A program made the translations under genes and the position numbers. A DNA stretch of 64,000 bases from UBA5543 sp964464965 (lineage in GTDB: Bacteria; Bacteroidota; Bacteroidia; Chitinophagales; Chitinophagaceae), in assembly GCA_964464965.1 (NCBI GenBank), contig CAYXHM010000007.1, positions 1 to 64,000 of the forward strand, in the 5' to 3' direction. The notes beneath the pieces are model-generated. The model had not been told where the DNA came from and made no database searches. It saw only the letters and a program-made list of their open reading frames with translations. Positions 17,633 to 25,155 of this stretch are shown one piece after another (the first letter of the stretch is position 1; every line of letters starts with the position of its first letter).

Positions 17633-17818
17633 TTTGCGTTTTATCTCCCTTTGCAGGTTATTGTCCAGGTTGTTCATGCGCAGGCGGAAGTTCTCGTCCA
17701 GGTGCAGCAGGTTGTCTTTGCTTACTACGGCATACTGGTCAACAGTGCGGTGCAGCTCATGCACCTGTTGTTCCAGCCGTTGCAGTTTTTCCAGTATCTT
17801 ATCCAGTTTGTCATTCAT
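17627..17818 (-). CDS. small coiled-coil protein, unknown function
   Basis: A 63-residue protein made almost wholly of heptads (LDKILEKLQRLEQQVHELH, then LHLDENFRLRMNNLDNNL), ending in a basic tail. No family recognised. The ATG at 17818 is preferred over 17839 because the heptads start there and a -7 box (TATATTTG) lies 23 bases upstream. It sits between the DUF6371 gene and the repeat cluster and might be an oligomerising partner of the island proteins; that is a guess. Confidence 0.55.
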   Translation of the reverse strand: MNDKLDKILEKLQRLEQQVHELHRTVDQYAVVSKDNLLHLDENFRLRMNNLDNNLQREIKRKR

Positions 17819-17841
17819 GGTATGGGGTGTTTTAGTCAATA

Positions 17842-17849
17842 CAAATATA
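17842..17849 (-). promoter_or_regulatory. -7 box (TATATTTG) before the coiled-coil gene
   Basis: TATATTTG on the minus strand, 23 bases before the ATG at 17818. No good TTTG at the -33 distance. Confidence 0.35.
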
Positions 17850-17984
17850 GCAAATAATAGTTTAAAAGTTGTGTAATTGCAAATATATTTTTTCGGTTAC
17901 CGGCTGTGGATTGCTATAAGACTTTCACGGCGTTGGCACCGTTCAGGGTTCGGGGTGCGATGGGGCTTTGTCCATTTTTTTCTC

Positions 17985-18014
17985 CCGTCACTGCGAGGTA
18001 CGAAGCAGCCTCGC
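17985..18014 (+). repeat. half copy of the CGTCATTGCGAGG element
   Basis: Starts CCGTCACTGCGAGG and continues TACGAAGCAGCCTCGC. This is the left half of the composite unit described next, without its opposite arm. Confidence 0.65.
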
Positions 18015-18027
18015 GAAACACCCACTC

Positions 18028-18139
18028 CCGTCATTGCGAAGGGAGTATCTGCGAAGGCAGATAAGGACTGTGGCAATCTCAAGACTAAATGTTGACTATA
18101 CTCATTTCGTGAGATGGCTTCGTTCCTCGCCATGACGGG
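18028..18139. repeat. composite inverted-repeat unit 1
   Basis: Left end CCGTCATTGCGAA, an internal GGCAATCTCAAGAC, then about 30 bases on ACTCATTTCGTGAGATGGCTT, right end CGTTCCTCGCCATGACGG. The two ends are reverse complements, so the whole unit can fold into one long arm. Confidence 0.75.
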
Positions 18140-18159
18140 AGTGGGTGGAAGGCATAAAA

Positions 18160-18260
18160 CGTCATTGCGCGGAGGGAGAGGAACGACCGACAAAGCAATC
18201 TCGCATATCATGTTGACGGCACTCATTTCTCGAGGCTGCTTCGTTCCTCGCAGTGACGGG
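18160..18260. repeat. composite inverted-repeat unit 2
   Basis: Left end CGTCATTGCGCGGAGG, internal AAGCAATCTCGC, then GGCACTCATTTCTCGAGGCT, right end TTCGTTCCTCGCAGTGACGG. Same architecture and length class as unit 1. Confidence 0.75.
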
Positions 18261-18302
18261 AGTAGGGGTGACATGACGGCCTTGATGGAGTGGGCGTTCA
18301 CT

Positions 18303-18335
18303 TTTGTTCATGTTCACTTTTGTGAACGGTGAACG
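18303..18335 (+). repeat. left copy of a GTTCA-rich inverted repeat flanking the cargo gene
   Basis: Holds a perfect hairpin GTTCAC-TTTT-GTGAAC (18312-18327) followed by GGTGAACG. The 13 bases TGAACGGTGAACG at 18323-18335 are the exact reverse complement of 19558-19570 on the other side of the gene. Confidence 0.65.
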
Positions 18336-18351
18336 ATAAAACTCCACAAAA

Positions 18352-18459
18352 CGTCATTGCGACAGAGTATCGGGAATCCGATACGGCGGAAGCAATCTTG
18401 CCCCGTGTGGGACAGACTACTCATTTCGTGAGACTGCTTCGTGCCTCGCAGTGACGGGA
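18352..18459. repeat. composite inverted-repeat unit 3
   Basis: Left end CGTCATTGCGACAGAG, a perfect small hairpin GTATCGG-GAAT-CCGATAC (18367-18384), internal GGAAGCAATCTTG, then CTACTCATTTCGTGAGACTG, right end CTTCGTGCCTCGCAGTGACGG. It ends 16 bases beyond the stop codon of the cargo gene. Confidence 0.75.
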
Positions 18460-18475
18460 GGAGAGAGTGAAATAT

Positions 18476-19321
18476 TTATCTTGACGAGATTGATTTGTTA
18501 GTAATAAAAAAATCAATACTCGACATACCTGCTTCTGTATAAATAATAATTTTTATCGGAATTTCAACATCGTACAGCTCCTCTCTAATTACTCTTATGA
18601 GATTTATTTTAAGATTCGACCAACAATTAGGTAATATCACGTCAAGATAGTGCTCGCAAACACTGACAGTTTTATCCTTATTTTTAAAATTTATCAAACC
18701 ACTATTCCTACTACCTTCATATCCTAATTCGGTTGGCAGTTCGAAACCTATTTTCGTATTCAGTCCAAACGGTATCGCTGATGCGTTATATATATCTAAT
18801 GAAAGTTCAATAAAACTACCATTATTTGTGTTATTGTTTATTCTTAAATCCTGCTCTAGCTTTTGGCCTCTAAAGTATATATCTACTTGTTGTATGCCGT
18901 TGATTTGCTTATTGAGAGGATTATCAAAATACCATTTAAGTCTCCGGGTTAACTCATCTTTTAAATTAGTGATACTTCCTTCATAAACAATATGATAGTG
19001 GTGTTTTAGGTCGAAGGGTATATCCTCTGAGTGTTGGGTCAATAATATTACTTTCTTTTCAAGAGCGTGAGCATAGCCTGTTTCATAGAATACGTTGGGA
19101 TTTTTACCCGTTAAATCGGCAATTATTACATCTGCTTTATTTATTTGGTTATATATCCTATCTAACATCCTCTCTTCAAAAATTTGCTCGTCCACACGTT
19201 CACAATAGCCACCGGCCTCAATTGCAGCAGCTTTTATTCCTAATTTATAAACGTCATCAAATACAGGGTCAAATGGCATAAGTACAAAGACAAATGGCTT
19301 CGGAGCAGTAGTATTATTCAT
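18476..19321 (-). CDS. nucleoside 2-deoxyribosyltransferase/TIR-like domain protein with C-terminal beta domain (candidate defence effector)
   Basis: A 281-residue protein. Residues 8-97 form a Rossmann-like domain of the nucleoside-deoxyribosyltransferase-like class: FVFVLMPFD (10-18), Glu45/Glu49 region, ADVIIADLTGKNPNVFYETGYAHAL (63-87) with Asp69, Asn76, Glu80 and His85, then a KKVILLTQ strand. This domain class is related to TIR folds and occurs in predicted nucleotide- or NAD-cleaving effectors of bacterial conflict systems. Residues about 140-281 are beta-rich and resemble no domain I can name. The gene is much more AT-rich than its neighbours: 17 G/C in the 60 bases 18541-18600, against 35 in 20401-20460 of the DUF3987 gene. 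It is flanked by repeats on both sides, so it was probably acquired. Confidence 0.75.
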   Translation of the reverse strand: MNNTTAPKPFVFVLMPFDPVFDDVYKLGIKAAAIEAGGYCERVDEQIFEERMLDRIYNQINKADVIIADLTGKNPNVFYETGYAHALEKKVILLTQHSEDIPFDLKHHYHIVYEGSITNLKDELTRRLKWYFDNPLNKQINGIQQVDIYFRGQKLEQDLRINNNTNNGSFIELSLDIYNASAIPFGLNTKIGFELPTELGYEGSRNSGLINFKNKDKTVSVCEHYLDVILPNCWSNLKINLIRVIREELYDVEIPIKIIIYTEAGMSSIDFFITNKSISSR

Positions 19322-19439
19322 CTGTTTTCTATTTACTTAAAGGTAATATTATTTCAGTATTACTCTCCTCCGTATGACAAGATTAGCTTCGCTGAGATAG
19401 TTGCCACAGTACATATCTGTGTTCGTAGATAGTAGTGTT

Positions 19440-19472
19440 CCGCGAGACTGCTTCGTTCCTCGCAGTGACGGG
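19440..19472 (-). repeat. right half of the composite repeat
   Basis: CGCGAGACTGCTTCGTTCCT continuing into CGCAGTGACGGGG, matching the right ends of units 2 and 3. With unit 3 it brackets the cargo gene. Confidence 0.7.
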
Positions 19473-19557
19473 GAGTAGGGCAGTAGCACCCCAACCGCAC
19501 AAGAGTGCGACGCAAGGGACGCTTAATAGCAGTACAACAGCCGGTAACATAAAAAAA

Positions 19558-19590
19558 CGTTCACCGTTCATTTTATTGAACGATGAACGA
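19558..19590 (-). repeat. right copy of the GTTCA-rich inverted repeat
   Basis: CGTTCACCGTTCA (19558-19570) is the exact reverse complement of 18323-18335; the following TTTTATTGAACGATGAACGA continues the similarity imperfectly over about 33 bases. CGTTCA-TTTTAT-TGAACG forms a local hairpin. Confidence 0.65.
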
Positions 19591-19599
19591 TTTGAACGA

Positions 19600-21045
19600 C
19601 TATGCTGATTTTTCACAAAAACGTACTATCCAGTTATGTATAGTTCCTTTCTTTTTGCTGTTACCTAATATAGCCTCTGCTATTTTACTCACACTAACAC
19701 CCAAACTATGCTGCCTGCAACATTCTTCTATGCGTTCTTTTTTGTCGGGGATGGGTTGGGTGGCTTGTGCGGGGTGTTGCTGTAGCTGCTCGTACACGTG
19801 CAGGCTGTGTTGCAGCAGGTGGTTGGCTATGGCTACGGCGGCGTGGTAGTCGGCATCTGTGCAGTGCAGTTGCTGCCCGCTGTGCAGGGCGGGGTTGCGC
19901 AGTACGGTCAGTATCATGGCTATGCGGTAGCAGATAAGCGCCATGCGGTTGGTCATGCCCTCCAGCTCGTGGCTGATGTTGTGGCGCAGGTCTTCTTTCA
20001 CGTTTATAAATGTATTGTTGAAATGCTGCTGCTGCTGTGGCTGCAAATGAAACTGGGCGGGCTGTGGCAGTGCGCTAAGGCGCTTGTACATATTGCAGAG
20101 CGTGTTGGCTACAGTGGCCACATCTACGGCTATATACTGGTGCGTGGTGGCAAAGGGGTCTCGAAAGGGGGCGTTGCCCTGCAGGTGGTAGAAGCAAAAG
20201 CGGCTGTAGAGGCCGTTTTCAATAGTGGGTATGAGGCGGCGCACCTGCTCGTGTGTGCCACTCATTACCACGCTTAGTGCGGGGTTGTTGATGGTTACAT
20301 CCTCGCTGTCTTTACGGCGGTAGTAGCTGATGGGCTCGTGGTGAAAAGCCTTGCGCAGCACATCGCTGAAGTTGCCGTAATCCTGCCGCAGCATATCGGC
20401 CAGTGTATCGCCCTCCGTCTCGAAGATGATGCCACGCCCGTCGTTCTCCATCAGCAGTTGCATCACAGCCGTCTTGCTGGTGTTGGCGGGCAGGAACAGG
20501 CGCAGGTGTTTGGGTGGCTGTGGTTGTTCTGGCGGGTCGTTTAGTTTGCCACGCTCGTACTGGCGCAGTTGTTTCTGGTAGTCCAGCAGCTGGTTGTTAT
20601 AAGCGGCTGTAGCTTCTTTGGCCATGTCTGTACGGTAGTTTTCTATAGCCATGCCCAGGTCTTTTGCCCATACCAGGCTGCCCTTGCCGGTGCCGTACCT
20701 GCCTATGATAAAGCAGTAGAGGTTGGTGCCCGTGCTGCGGCCAAAATACGTGCCCTGTACATTGGGCATAATACCACTGATGATGCCCAGTGCACCTATG
20801 AGGAATATCTCCCGCTCCTGCTCATTGTCAAACATATTGGTACATTCCTGCAAGAGTGGTGGTAGCTGGCTATATACCTGTGCGGGCATGCGCGTAAAAT
20901 CGGGGATGTCGTCGGGGAGTGGTGTGTCTGCGGGCTCTTGCTTTTCCTGTAGCTGTTGGGTGTGGCGGCGTAGTTTTTCCGCACGTTCGGCGGGGTTTAG
21001 CGGTTGCGGTTCATGGCCGTTCTGTTGGTTTTCATTGTTTGGCAT
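19600..21045 (-). CDS. DUF3987 (YfjI-like) ATPase, replication-module protein of the island
   Basis: A 481-residue protein of the DUF3987 family, related to phage and plasmid helicase/primase-associated ATPases. Walker A is GRYGTGKGS (115-123), a Walker-B-like strand is GIIFETEGD (205-213), followed by DMLRQDYGNFSDVLRKAFHHE and the sensor-like ALSVVMSGTHEQ. The C-terminus has a helical region ending in a possible HTH (VSKIAEAILGNSKKKGTIHNWIVRF). Families of this kind prime or unwind DNA on mobile elements. It is paired with the DUF6371 protein, but no integrase, relaxase or origin is seen. The 3' end abuts the right inverted repeat. Confidence 0.78.
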   Translation of the reverse strand: MPNNENQQNGHEPQPLNPAERAEKLRRHTQQLQEKQEPADTPLPDDIPDFTRMPAQVYSQLPPLLQECTNMFDNEQEREIFLIGALGIISGIMPNVQGTYFGRSTGTNLYCFIIGRYGTGKGSLVWAKDLGMAIENYRTDMAKEATAAYNNQLLDYQKQLRQYERGKLNDPPEQPQPPKHLRLFLPANTSKTAVMQLLMENDGRGIIFETEGDTLADMLRQDYGNFSDVLRKAFHHEPISYYRRKDSEDVTINNPALSVVMSGTHEQVRRLIPTIENGLYSRFCFYHLQGNAPFRDPFATTHQYIAVDVATVANTLCNMYKRLSALPQPAQFHLQPQQQQHFNNTFINVKEDLRHNISHELEGMTNRMALICYRIAMILTVLRNPALHSGQQLHCTDADYHAAVAIANHLLQHSLHVYEQLQQHPAQATQPIPDKKERIEECCRQHSLGVSVSKIAEAILGNSKKKGTIHNWIVRFCEKSA

Positions 21046-21223
21046 GTTGATAGATTTTTGCTGTTATGTAATAGATACAATATTACAACATTATTACTGT
21101 TCTGTGCAAATTTTTTTGGACAAATGTACAAGCGGTGCGGCAGTTTGTTTCCCCCCATTCCCTTTCGCGGCTGCACGCACCCAGCACAAACACAATAAAA
21201 TTGCACTGCCATATATGGATGAA

Positions 21224-21254
21224 TTGAGCAATTAGCACATTAAGCCTACCTTTG
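21224..21254 (+). promoter_or_regulatory. promoter (TTG N20 TACCTTTG) of the radical SAM gene
   Basis: TTG at 21224-21226 and TACCTTTG at 21247-21254, spaced by 20 bases. The TTG start codon of the gene follows 20 bases later. Confidence 0.5.
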
Positions 21255-21274
21255 CCAACACAAAACAGCTTCAT

Positions 21275-23467
21275 TTGCCGGCACCCATATTATTAATAAC
21301 GCCACCTTTTACGCAGTTAAATACGCCTTACCCGGCTACCGCTTATCTTAAGGGGTTCCTCAATACCAGGGGCATACCTTCTGTACAGGCCGATATGGGT
21401 ATAGAGGTGACGCTGGCATTGTTTTGCCAACAGGGGCTCAGGCAACTGTTTGCACAGGTAGATGCAACTAAAGAATGGCCTGATAATATACGCCGCATAC
21501 TGGCATTGCAGGAGGACTATATACAGACCATAGATGCTGCTGTCTCCTTTTTGCAGGGGCATAACCCTACGCTGGCACATCTTATTTGCAAACGGAATTT
21601 CCTGCCCGAGGCGGGGCGTTTTGCACAACTGGACGACCTGCACCTGGCTTTTGGCAGCATGGGCATACAGGACAGGGCAAAGCACCTGGCTACCATGTAC
21701 CTGGAAGACCTGTCAGACCTGATACAGCAATGCGTTGACCCTCATTTTGGGTTCAGCCGCTATGCAGAAAGGTTGGGGCGTTCTGCCAACAGCTTCGATG
21801 AAATATACACCGCCTTGCAGGCTCCGCATACACTTGTGGACACGCTGCTGGTAAAAATACTGGAAGATAGAATGGCCACAGTACAACCCATGATGGTGGC
21901 ACTATCCGTCCCCTTTCCGGGTAACCTGTTCGCTGCCTTCCGCGCTGCACAATGGATAAAGCAGCACTACCCCGGTGTAAAACTGGTAATGGGTGGAGGC
22001 TTCCCTAATACAGAGCTGCGCTCATTGTCTGATGCCCGTGTATTTGAGTTCTTTGATTTCATCACACTGGACGATGGTGAAGCCCCTGTTGAAACCCTGT
22101 GGCAATACCTGCATGGCGAGAAGCAGTTGGAAGAACTGAAACGCACTTTCGCATTGGTAGATGGGAAAGTGGTTTATTTTGATAACCCCTCCTGCAAAGA
22201 CTATAAACAGGGGCAAGTGGGTACGCCGGATTACAGCGACTTCCTGCTGGATAAATATATCTCGGCCATAGAAGTGACCAACCCCATGCACAGCATGTGG
22301 AGCGATGGACGATGGAACAAGCTGACCATGGCTCATGGCTGCTATTGGGGCAAATGCACATTTTGCGATATATCATTGCCTTATATAAAACTCTACGAGC
22401 CCATCACCGCACAGGTATTGTGCAACAGGATGGAGGAGATTATAGCCCAGACAGGTCAGACAGGCTTCCACTTTGTAGATGAAGCCGCGCCACCCGCCCT
22501 GATGCGGGAGCTGGCATTGGAAATCATCCGCCGGAAAATGGTGGTAAGCTGGTGGACTAATGTGCGTTTTGAGAAAAGCTTCACGCGTGACCTGTGCCTG
22601 CTCTTAAAAGCCTCAGGTTGTATAGCCGTTTCTGGCGGGCTTGAGGTAGCATCAGACCGTTTGCTTGAGTTGATACAGAAGGGCATTACCGTTGCGCAGG
22701 TGGCTAAGGTGAACAAGAACTTTACCGATGCGGGCATCATGGTGCATGCTTACCTGATGTATGGCTTCCCTACCCAAACAGCACAGGAAACTATTGACTC
22801 GCTGGAGATGGTAAGGCAGATGTTCCAGGCGGGCATATTGCAATCGGCCTTCTGGCACCAGTTTGCCATGACTGCACACAGCCCCGTAGGTTTGGAGCCC
22901 GCGAAGTATAATGTGCTGAAACAGACAGAAACCATTGGAACCTTTGCTAATAATGATATTGTGCACACAGACCCCACCGGTGCAGACCATGATACTTTCA
23001 GCTATGGTTTAAAGAAGTCATTACTCAACTACATGCACGGTGTTTGTTTTGATTACCCGCTTGGTAAATGGTTCGATTTTAAAGTGCCTAAAACCACAGT
23101 GTCACCTGACTTTATAGTAAATGCCCTGGAAGAAGAAGCGCATATAGCTTTTAAACCGACGGCCAAGGTAGTATGGCTGGGTAACAAGCCCCATGTTGAG
23201 CACTACACCAAATCGAAGAAAGGCAACCAGTGGGAGATGACTACCCTTACTTTTCAAAACAGGCAGGGTACTGTTGTTATCAATGTGAACCAGCAGCAAG
23301 GCACCTGGCTGGCAGGTATGCTGGATACTTTATCTGTTACAACCAAACCCGTTACCATGCAGGAACTGAAAGACAGCTACGAAGCTGCCGGGCTTGAGGA
23401 TTTTGAACTGTTCTGGGATAACAAACCTGTGAATGGCATACACAAAGCAGGTCTGCTGGTACTATAA
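21275..23467 (+). CDS. B12-binding radical SAM protein with Cx4Cx2C cluster motif
   Basis: A 730-residue protein. Residues 1-280 contain an N-terminal ILLITPPFTQLNTPYPATAYL start and a cobalamin-binding-like Rossmann region (MVALSVPFPGN, then KLVMGGGFPNTE, then ITLDDGEAP). The radical SAM core begins at about 345: GCYWGKCTFCD gives Cys356, Cys361 and Cys364, a Cx4Cx2C spacing rather than Cx3Cx2C. Downstream are FVDEAAPP, SGGLEVASDRLL and AYLMYGFPTQT, all usual for the barrel. The C-terminal 150 residues are a separate domain. Such enzymes often methylate or rearrange unactivated carbons; the substrate is unknown. The start is TTG, because no ATG precedes the conserved N-terminus. The 3' end overlaps the convergent anti-sigma gene by 6 bases. 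Confidence 0.82.
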   Translation: MPAPILLITPPFTQLNTPYPATAYLKGFLNTRGIPSVQADMGIEVTLALFCQQGLRQLFAQVDATKEWPDNIRRILALQEDYIQTIDAAVSFLQGHNPTLAHLICKRNFLPEAGRFAQLDDLHLAFGSMGIQDRAKHLATMYLEDLSDLIQQCVDPHFGFSRYAERLGRSANSFDEIYTALQAPHTLVDTLLVKILEDRMATVQPMMVALSVPFPGNLFAAFRAAQWIKQHYPGVKLVMGGGFPNTELRSLSDARVFEFFDFITLDDGEAPVETLWQYLHGEKQLEELKRTFALVDGKVVYFDNPSCKDYKQGQVGTPDYSDFLLDKYISAIEVTNPMHSMWSDGRWNKLTMAHGCYWGKCTFCDISLPYIKLYEPITAQVLCNRMEEIIAQTGQTGFHFVDEAAPPALMRELALEIIRRKMVVSWWTNVRFEKSFTRDLCLLLKASGCIAVSGGLEVASDRLLELIQKGITVAQVAKVNKNFTDAGIMVHAYLMYGFPTQTAQETIDSLEMVRQMFQAGILQSAFWHQFAMTAHSPVGLEPAKYNVLKQTETIGTFANNDIVHTDPTGADHDTFSYGLKKSLLNYMHGVCFDYPLGKWFDFKVPKTTVSPDFIVNALEEEAHIAFKPTAKVVWLGNKPHVEHYTKSKKGNQWEMTTLTFQNRQGTVVINVNQQQGTWLAGMLDTLSVTTKPVTMQELKDSYEAAGLEDFELFWDNKPVNGIHKAGLLVL

Positions 23468-23959
23468 GTTGCCAATCGTTCTTTTTCTCAGGATGGTATC
23501 AGCTGCTACTAGCAATAATAATACGGCCGCAAATCCGGCAAAAGCTGCCGTATGTGCAGGCAGGTTCATATCAAGAGTAGGCATGGTAAAATCCAATGCC
23601 GGTAGTGAGCTGTCTTGTTTGAAACTCCAGTCGGTATAATATACTACATAACCTAAAGATGCTATTGTTATTACTATGAAGAAACACGCAACGGCTTTTA
23701 TAGAAATGTTTAATGCTGTCTTACTACGTGGTGCAGGTGTAGGTGCTAATGCTTCCATTACCTGTGTTGTAAATTCAGCAGGTGCTATATTGGGTGCAAG
23801 CTCTGTATGCATCTTTGCTTCAAAGGCAGTCAGCTCAGTATGTTTTTGTCTCCACAGGTCATTGGTATTTATCAGTTGTGATATGCGCGCATGTTCATCA
23901 TGGCTGCAAGTGCCATCTATATATTCCCACAATTGTATTTCAATTTCTTCCTGTTCCAT
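23462..23959 (-). CDS. probable anti-sigma factor (single-pass)
   Basis: A 165-residue protein encoded 35 bases after an ECF sigma factor. The N-terminus (EIQLWEYIDGTCSHDEHARIS) is the anti-sigma helical domain with a HxxxC-poor variant of the zinc anti-sigma motif. It is followed by a membrane segment (about 87-107) and a second C-terminal hydrophobic stretch (about 137-155). It should hold the sigma factor inactive at the membrane. The identity rests mainly on context and topology. Confidence 0.7.
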   Translation of the reverse strand: MEQEEIEIQLWEYIDGTCSHDEHARISQLINTNDLWRQKHTELTAFEAKMHTELAPNIAPAEFTTQVMEALAPTPAPRSKTALNISIKAVACFFIVITIASLGYVVYYTDWSFKQDSSLPALDFTMPTLDMNLPAHTAAFAGFAAVLLLLVAADTILRKRTIGNL

Positions 23960-23994
23960 ATCACTTCTGTTGTATAAAATTAATGATATTCCGT

Positions 23995-24576
23995 TTAACT
24001 GCCTTTATGGTATTCTGTAAATTCATTGCGAAAATGATTGTCCAATATTTCTTTCAGCTTTTTCCTCGCCCTGTATAGCCTCACCTTGGCATTGCCGGTG
24101 GTAATGTCCAGTATATGGCATATCTCCTCCAGGCTTTGTTCATGTATATAAAACAGGGTAATCACCTGGCCCTCATCTGCGGGTAGCATGGCAACTGCCT
24201 TGTTCATCATCTTTTTCCTGGCGTTGGTTTCCAGTTGCAGGGTGGTGCTGTCTGCATAGCCGCCTATATATGCCAGTTGCTCATTGTCCTTATTAATGAA
24301 AGGCAAGCTATGGGTGCGTGTGCGTGATATGCAGGTATTGCGGGTAATGGTGTACAGCCATGTGCTGAACTTGCTGGTGCCATTATACGTGTGGAGTGCT
24401 GTATATGACTTTATAAATGCATCCTGCGCCGCTTCTTCGGCATCTTCAGTATTGGCCAATAACCTTAATGCCAATGTATATACCAGGTGCTGATAACGTT
24501 TCACCAATATCGCAAAGGCATTTTGTTTGCCCTGCAATACCAGTTTGATGATATCTTCATCCTTAAGTTCGTGCAT
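23995..24576 (-). CDS. RNA polymerase ECF-type sigma factor
   Basis: A 193-residue sigma-70 family ECF factor. Region 2 is LVKRYQHLVYTLALRLLANTEDAEEAAQDAFIKSY with KFSTWLYTITRN, and region 4 is ITLFYIHEQSLEEICHILDI followed by VRLYRARKKL. The gene next to it encodes the probable anti-sigma factor. Its regulon is unknown. The divergent small membrane protein at 24707 could be an autoregulated target. Confidence 0.92.
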   Translation of the reverse strand: MHELKDEDIIKLVLQGKQNAFAILVKRYQHLVYTLALRLLANTEDAEEAAQDAFIKSYTALHTYNGTSKFSTWLYTITRNTCISRTRTHSLPFINKDNEQLAYIGGYADSTTLQLETNARKKMMNKAVAMLPADEGQVITLFYIHEQSLEEICHILDITTGNAKVRLYRARKKLKEILDNHFRNEFTEYHKGS

Positions 24577-24706
24577 GTGTGTTATTATACGCAGTAATGC
24601 TAAGATAGGTTACAGGAATTTTGTTTTTCTGCTGTTGTAACCTTTTGTTTGCCTGTTGCGTATAATAGTCTGTAACCAATTACTAACGTTAAAAATCAAA
24701 ACTTAT

Positions 24707-25099
24707 ATGGGACCGGAAGTGATATTGTTCATTGGCTTTTTTGCTACAACATTCGGATTGTATTTCCTGCGCAGCCGCGAAAACCTTTCTATGATTGAAA
24801 AAGGTATGAATCCCAGGAAGCCCTATTCAGCTGGGCCCAGGCCATACGCTTATATGAGGTATGCCTTGCTGTTGATAGGTGCAGGTGCCGGCCTGTTTGT
24901 TGCTTATATGATAGATGTAACCTACCTGCACGATCTTATGAAGCGTACCTTGTCAGACGGCACAGTTTATTATAACAATAGCGAGGCCATATATTTTGCT
25001 TTGTTGGCCATAGGTGGTGGTATAGGCCTGTTCAGCGCGTATAAAATTGAAAAGAAACATATGGACGATAACAAGACTGCCCCACCTGAGCATCTATAA
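24707..25099 (+). CDS. DUF6249-like membrane protein
   Basis: A 130-residue protein with three membrane segments. The order is a short N-terminal helix (VILFIGFFATTFGLYFL), the RENLSMIEKGMNPRKP signature seen in DUF6249 proteins, and two more helices (LLLIGAGAGLFVAYMI, then FALLAIGGGIGLFSAYKI). The function is unknown. It lies divergent to an ECF sigma gene, which is a common place for members of this family. ATG 24707 is preferred over a TTG at 24656. Confidence 0.65.
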   Translation: MGPEVILFIGFFATTFGLYFLRSRENLSMIEKGMNPRKPYSAGPRPYAYMRYALLLIGAGAGLFVAYMIDVTYLHDLMKRTLSDGTVYYNNSEAIYFALLAIGGGIGLFSAYKIEKKHMDDNKTAPPEHL

Positions 25100-25123
25100 G
25101 TTGAATTGTCATATCCAAATGAA

Positions 25124-25155
25124 AAGCCCCGTTGTTTCCAACAGGGCTTGTTCTT
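25124..25155. terminator. rho-independent terminator
   Basis: AAGCCCCGTTG and CAACAGGGCTT form an 11-base stem (one G-T pair) around TTTC, followed by TGTTCTT. Shared by the convergent DUF6249 and DUF1572 genes. Confidence 0.8.

Larger units (their letters stand above)
17819..18475. other. 657-base gene-free stretch filled with composite repeats
   Basis: No credible gene. Apart from the -7 box near 17845 it holds a half element (17985-18014), three composite repeat units (18028-18139, 18160-18260, 18352-18459) and one of the two GTTCA-rich inverted repeats (18303-18335). Open frames across it only translate the repeats. Confidence 0.7.
19322..19599. other. repeat-bearing gap between the cargo gene and the DUF3987 gene
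   Basis: Contains the right half of a composite repeat (19440-19472) and the right GTTCA-rich inverted repeat (19558-19590). A 77-codon open frame across it ends in the typical translation of the repeat and is not accepted as a gene. Confidence 0.6.

Noticed and set aside
17897..18301. 134-codon minus-strand open frame across the repeat cluster
   Set aside because: It only translates the composite repeats (RGTKQPRE/ARNEAISRNE strings), has no domain, and no promoter.
17985..18459. possible CRISPR array
   Set aside because: Units are about 100 bases, irregularly spaced, internally inverted, and no cas genes are present.
19383..19616. 77-codon minus-strand open frame ending in VTARNEAVSRN
   Set aside because: The end is repeat translation and the start lies in the right inverted repeat; no sign of a real protein.
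19798..20277. 159-codon plus-strand frame inside the DUF3987 gene
   Set aside because: Shadow of the ATPase gene; no conserved motif.
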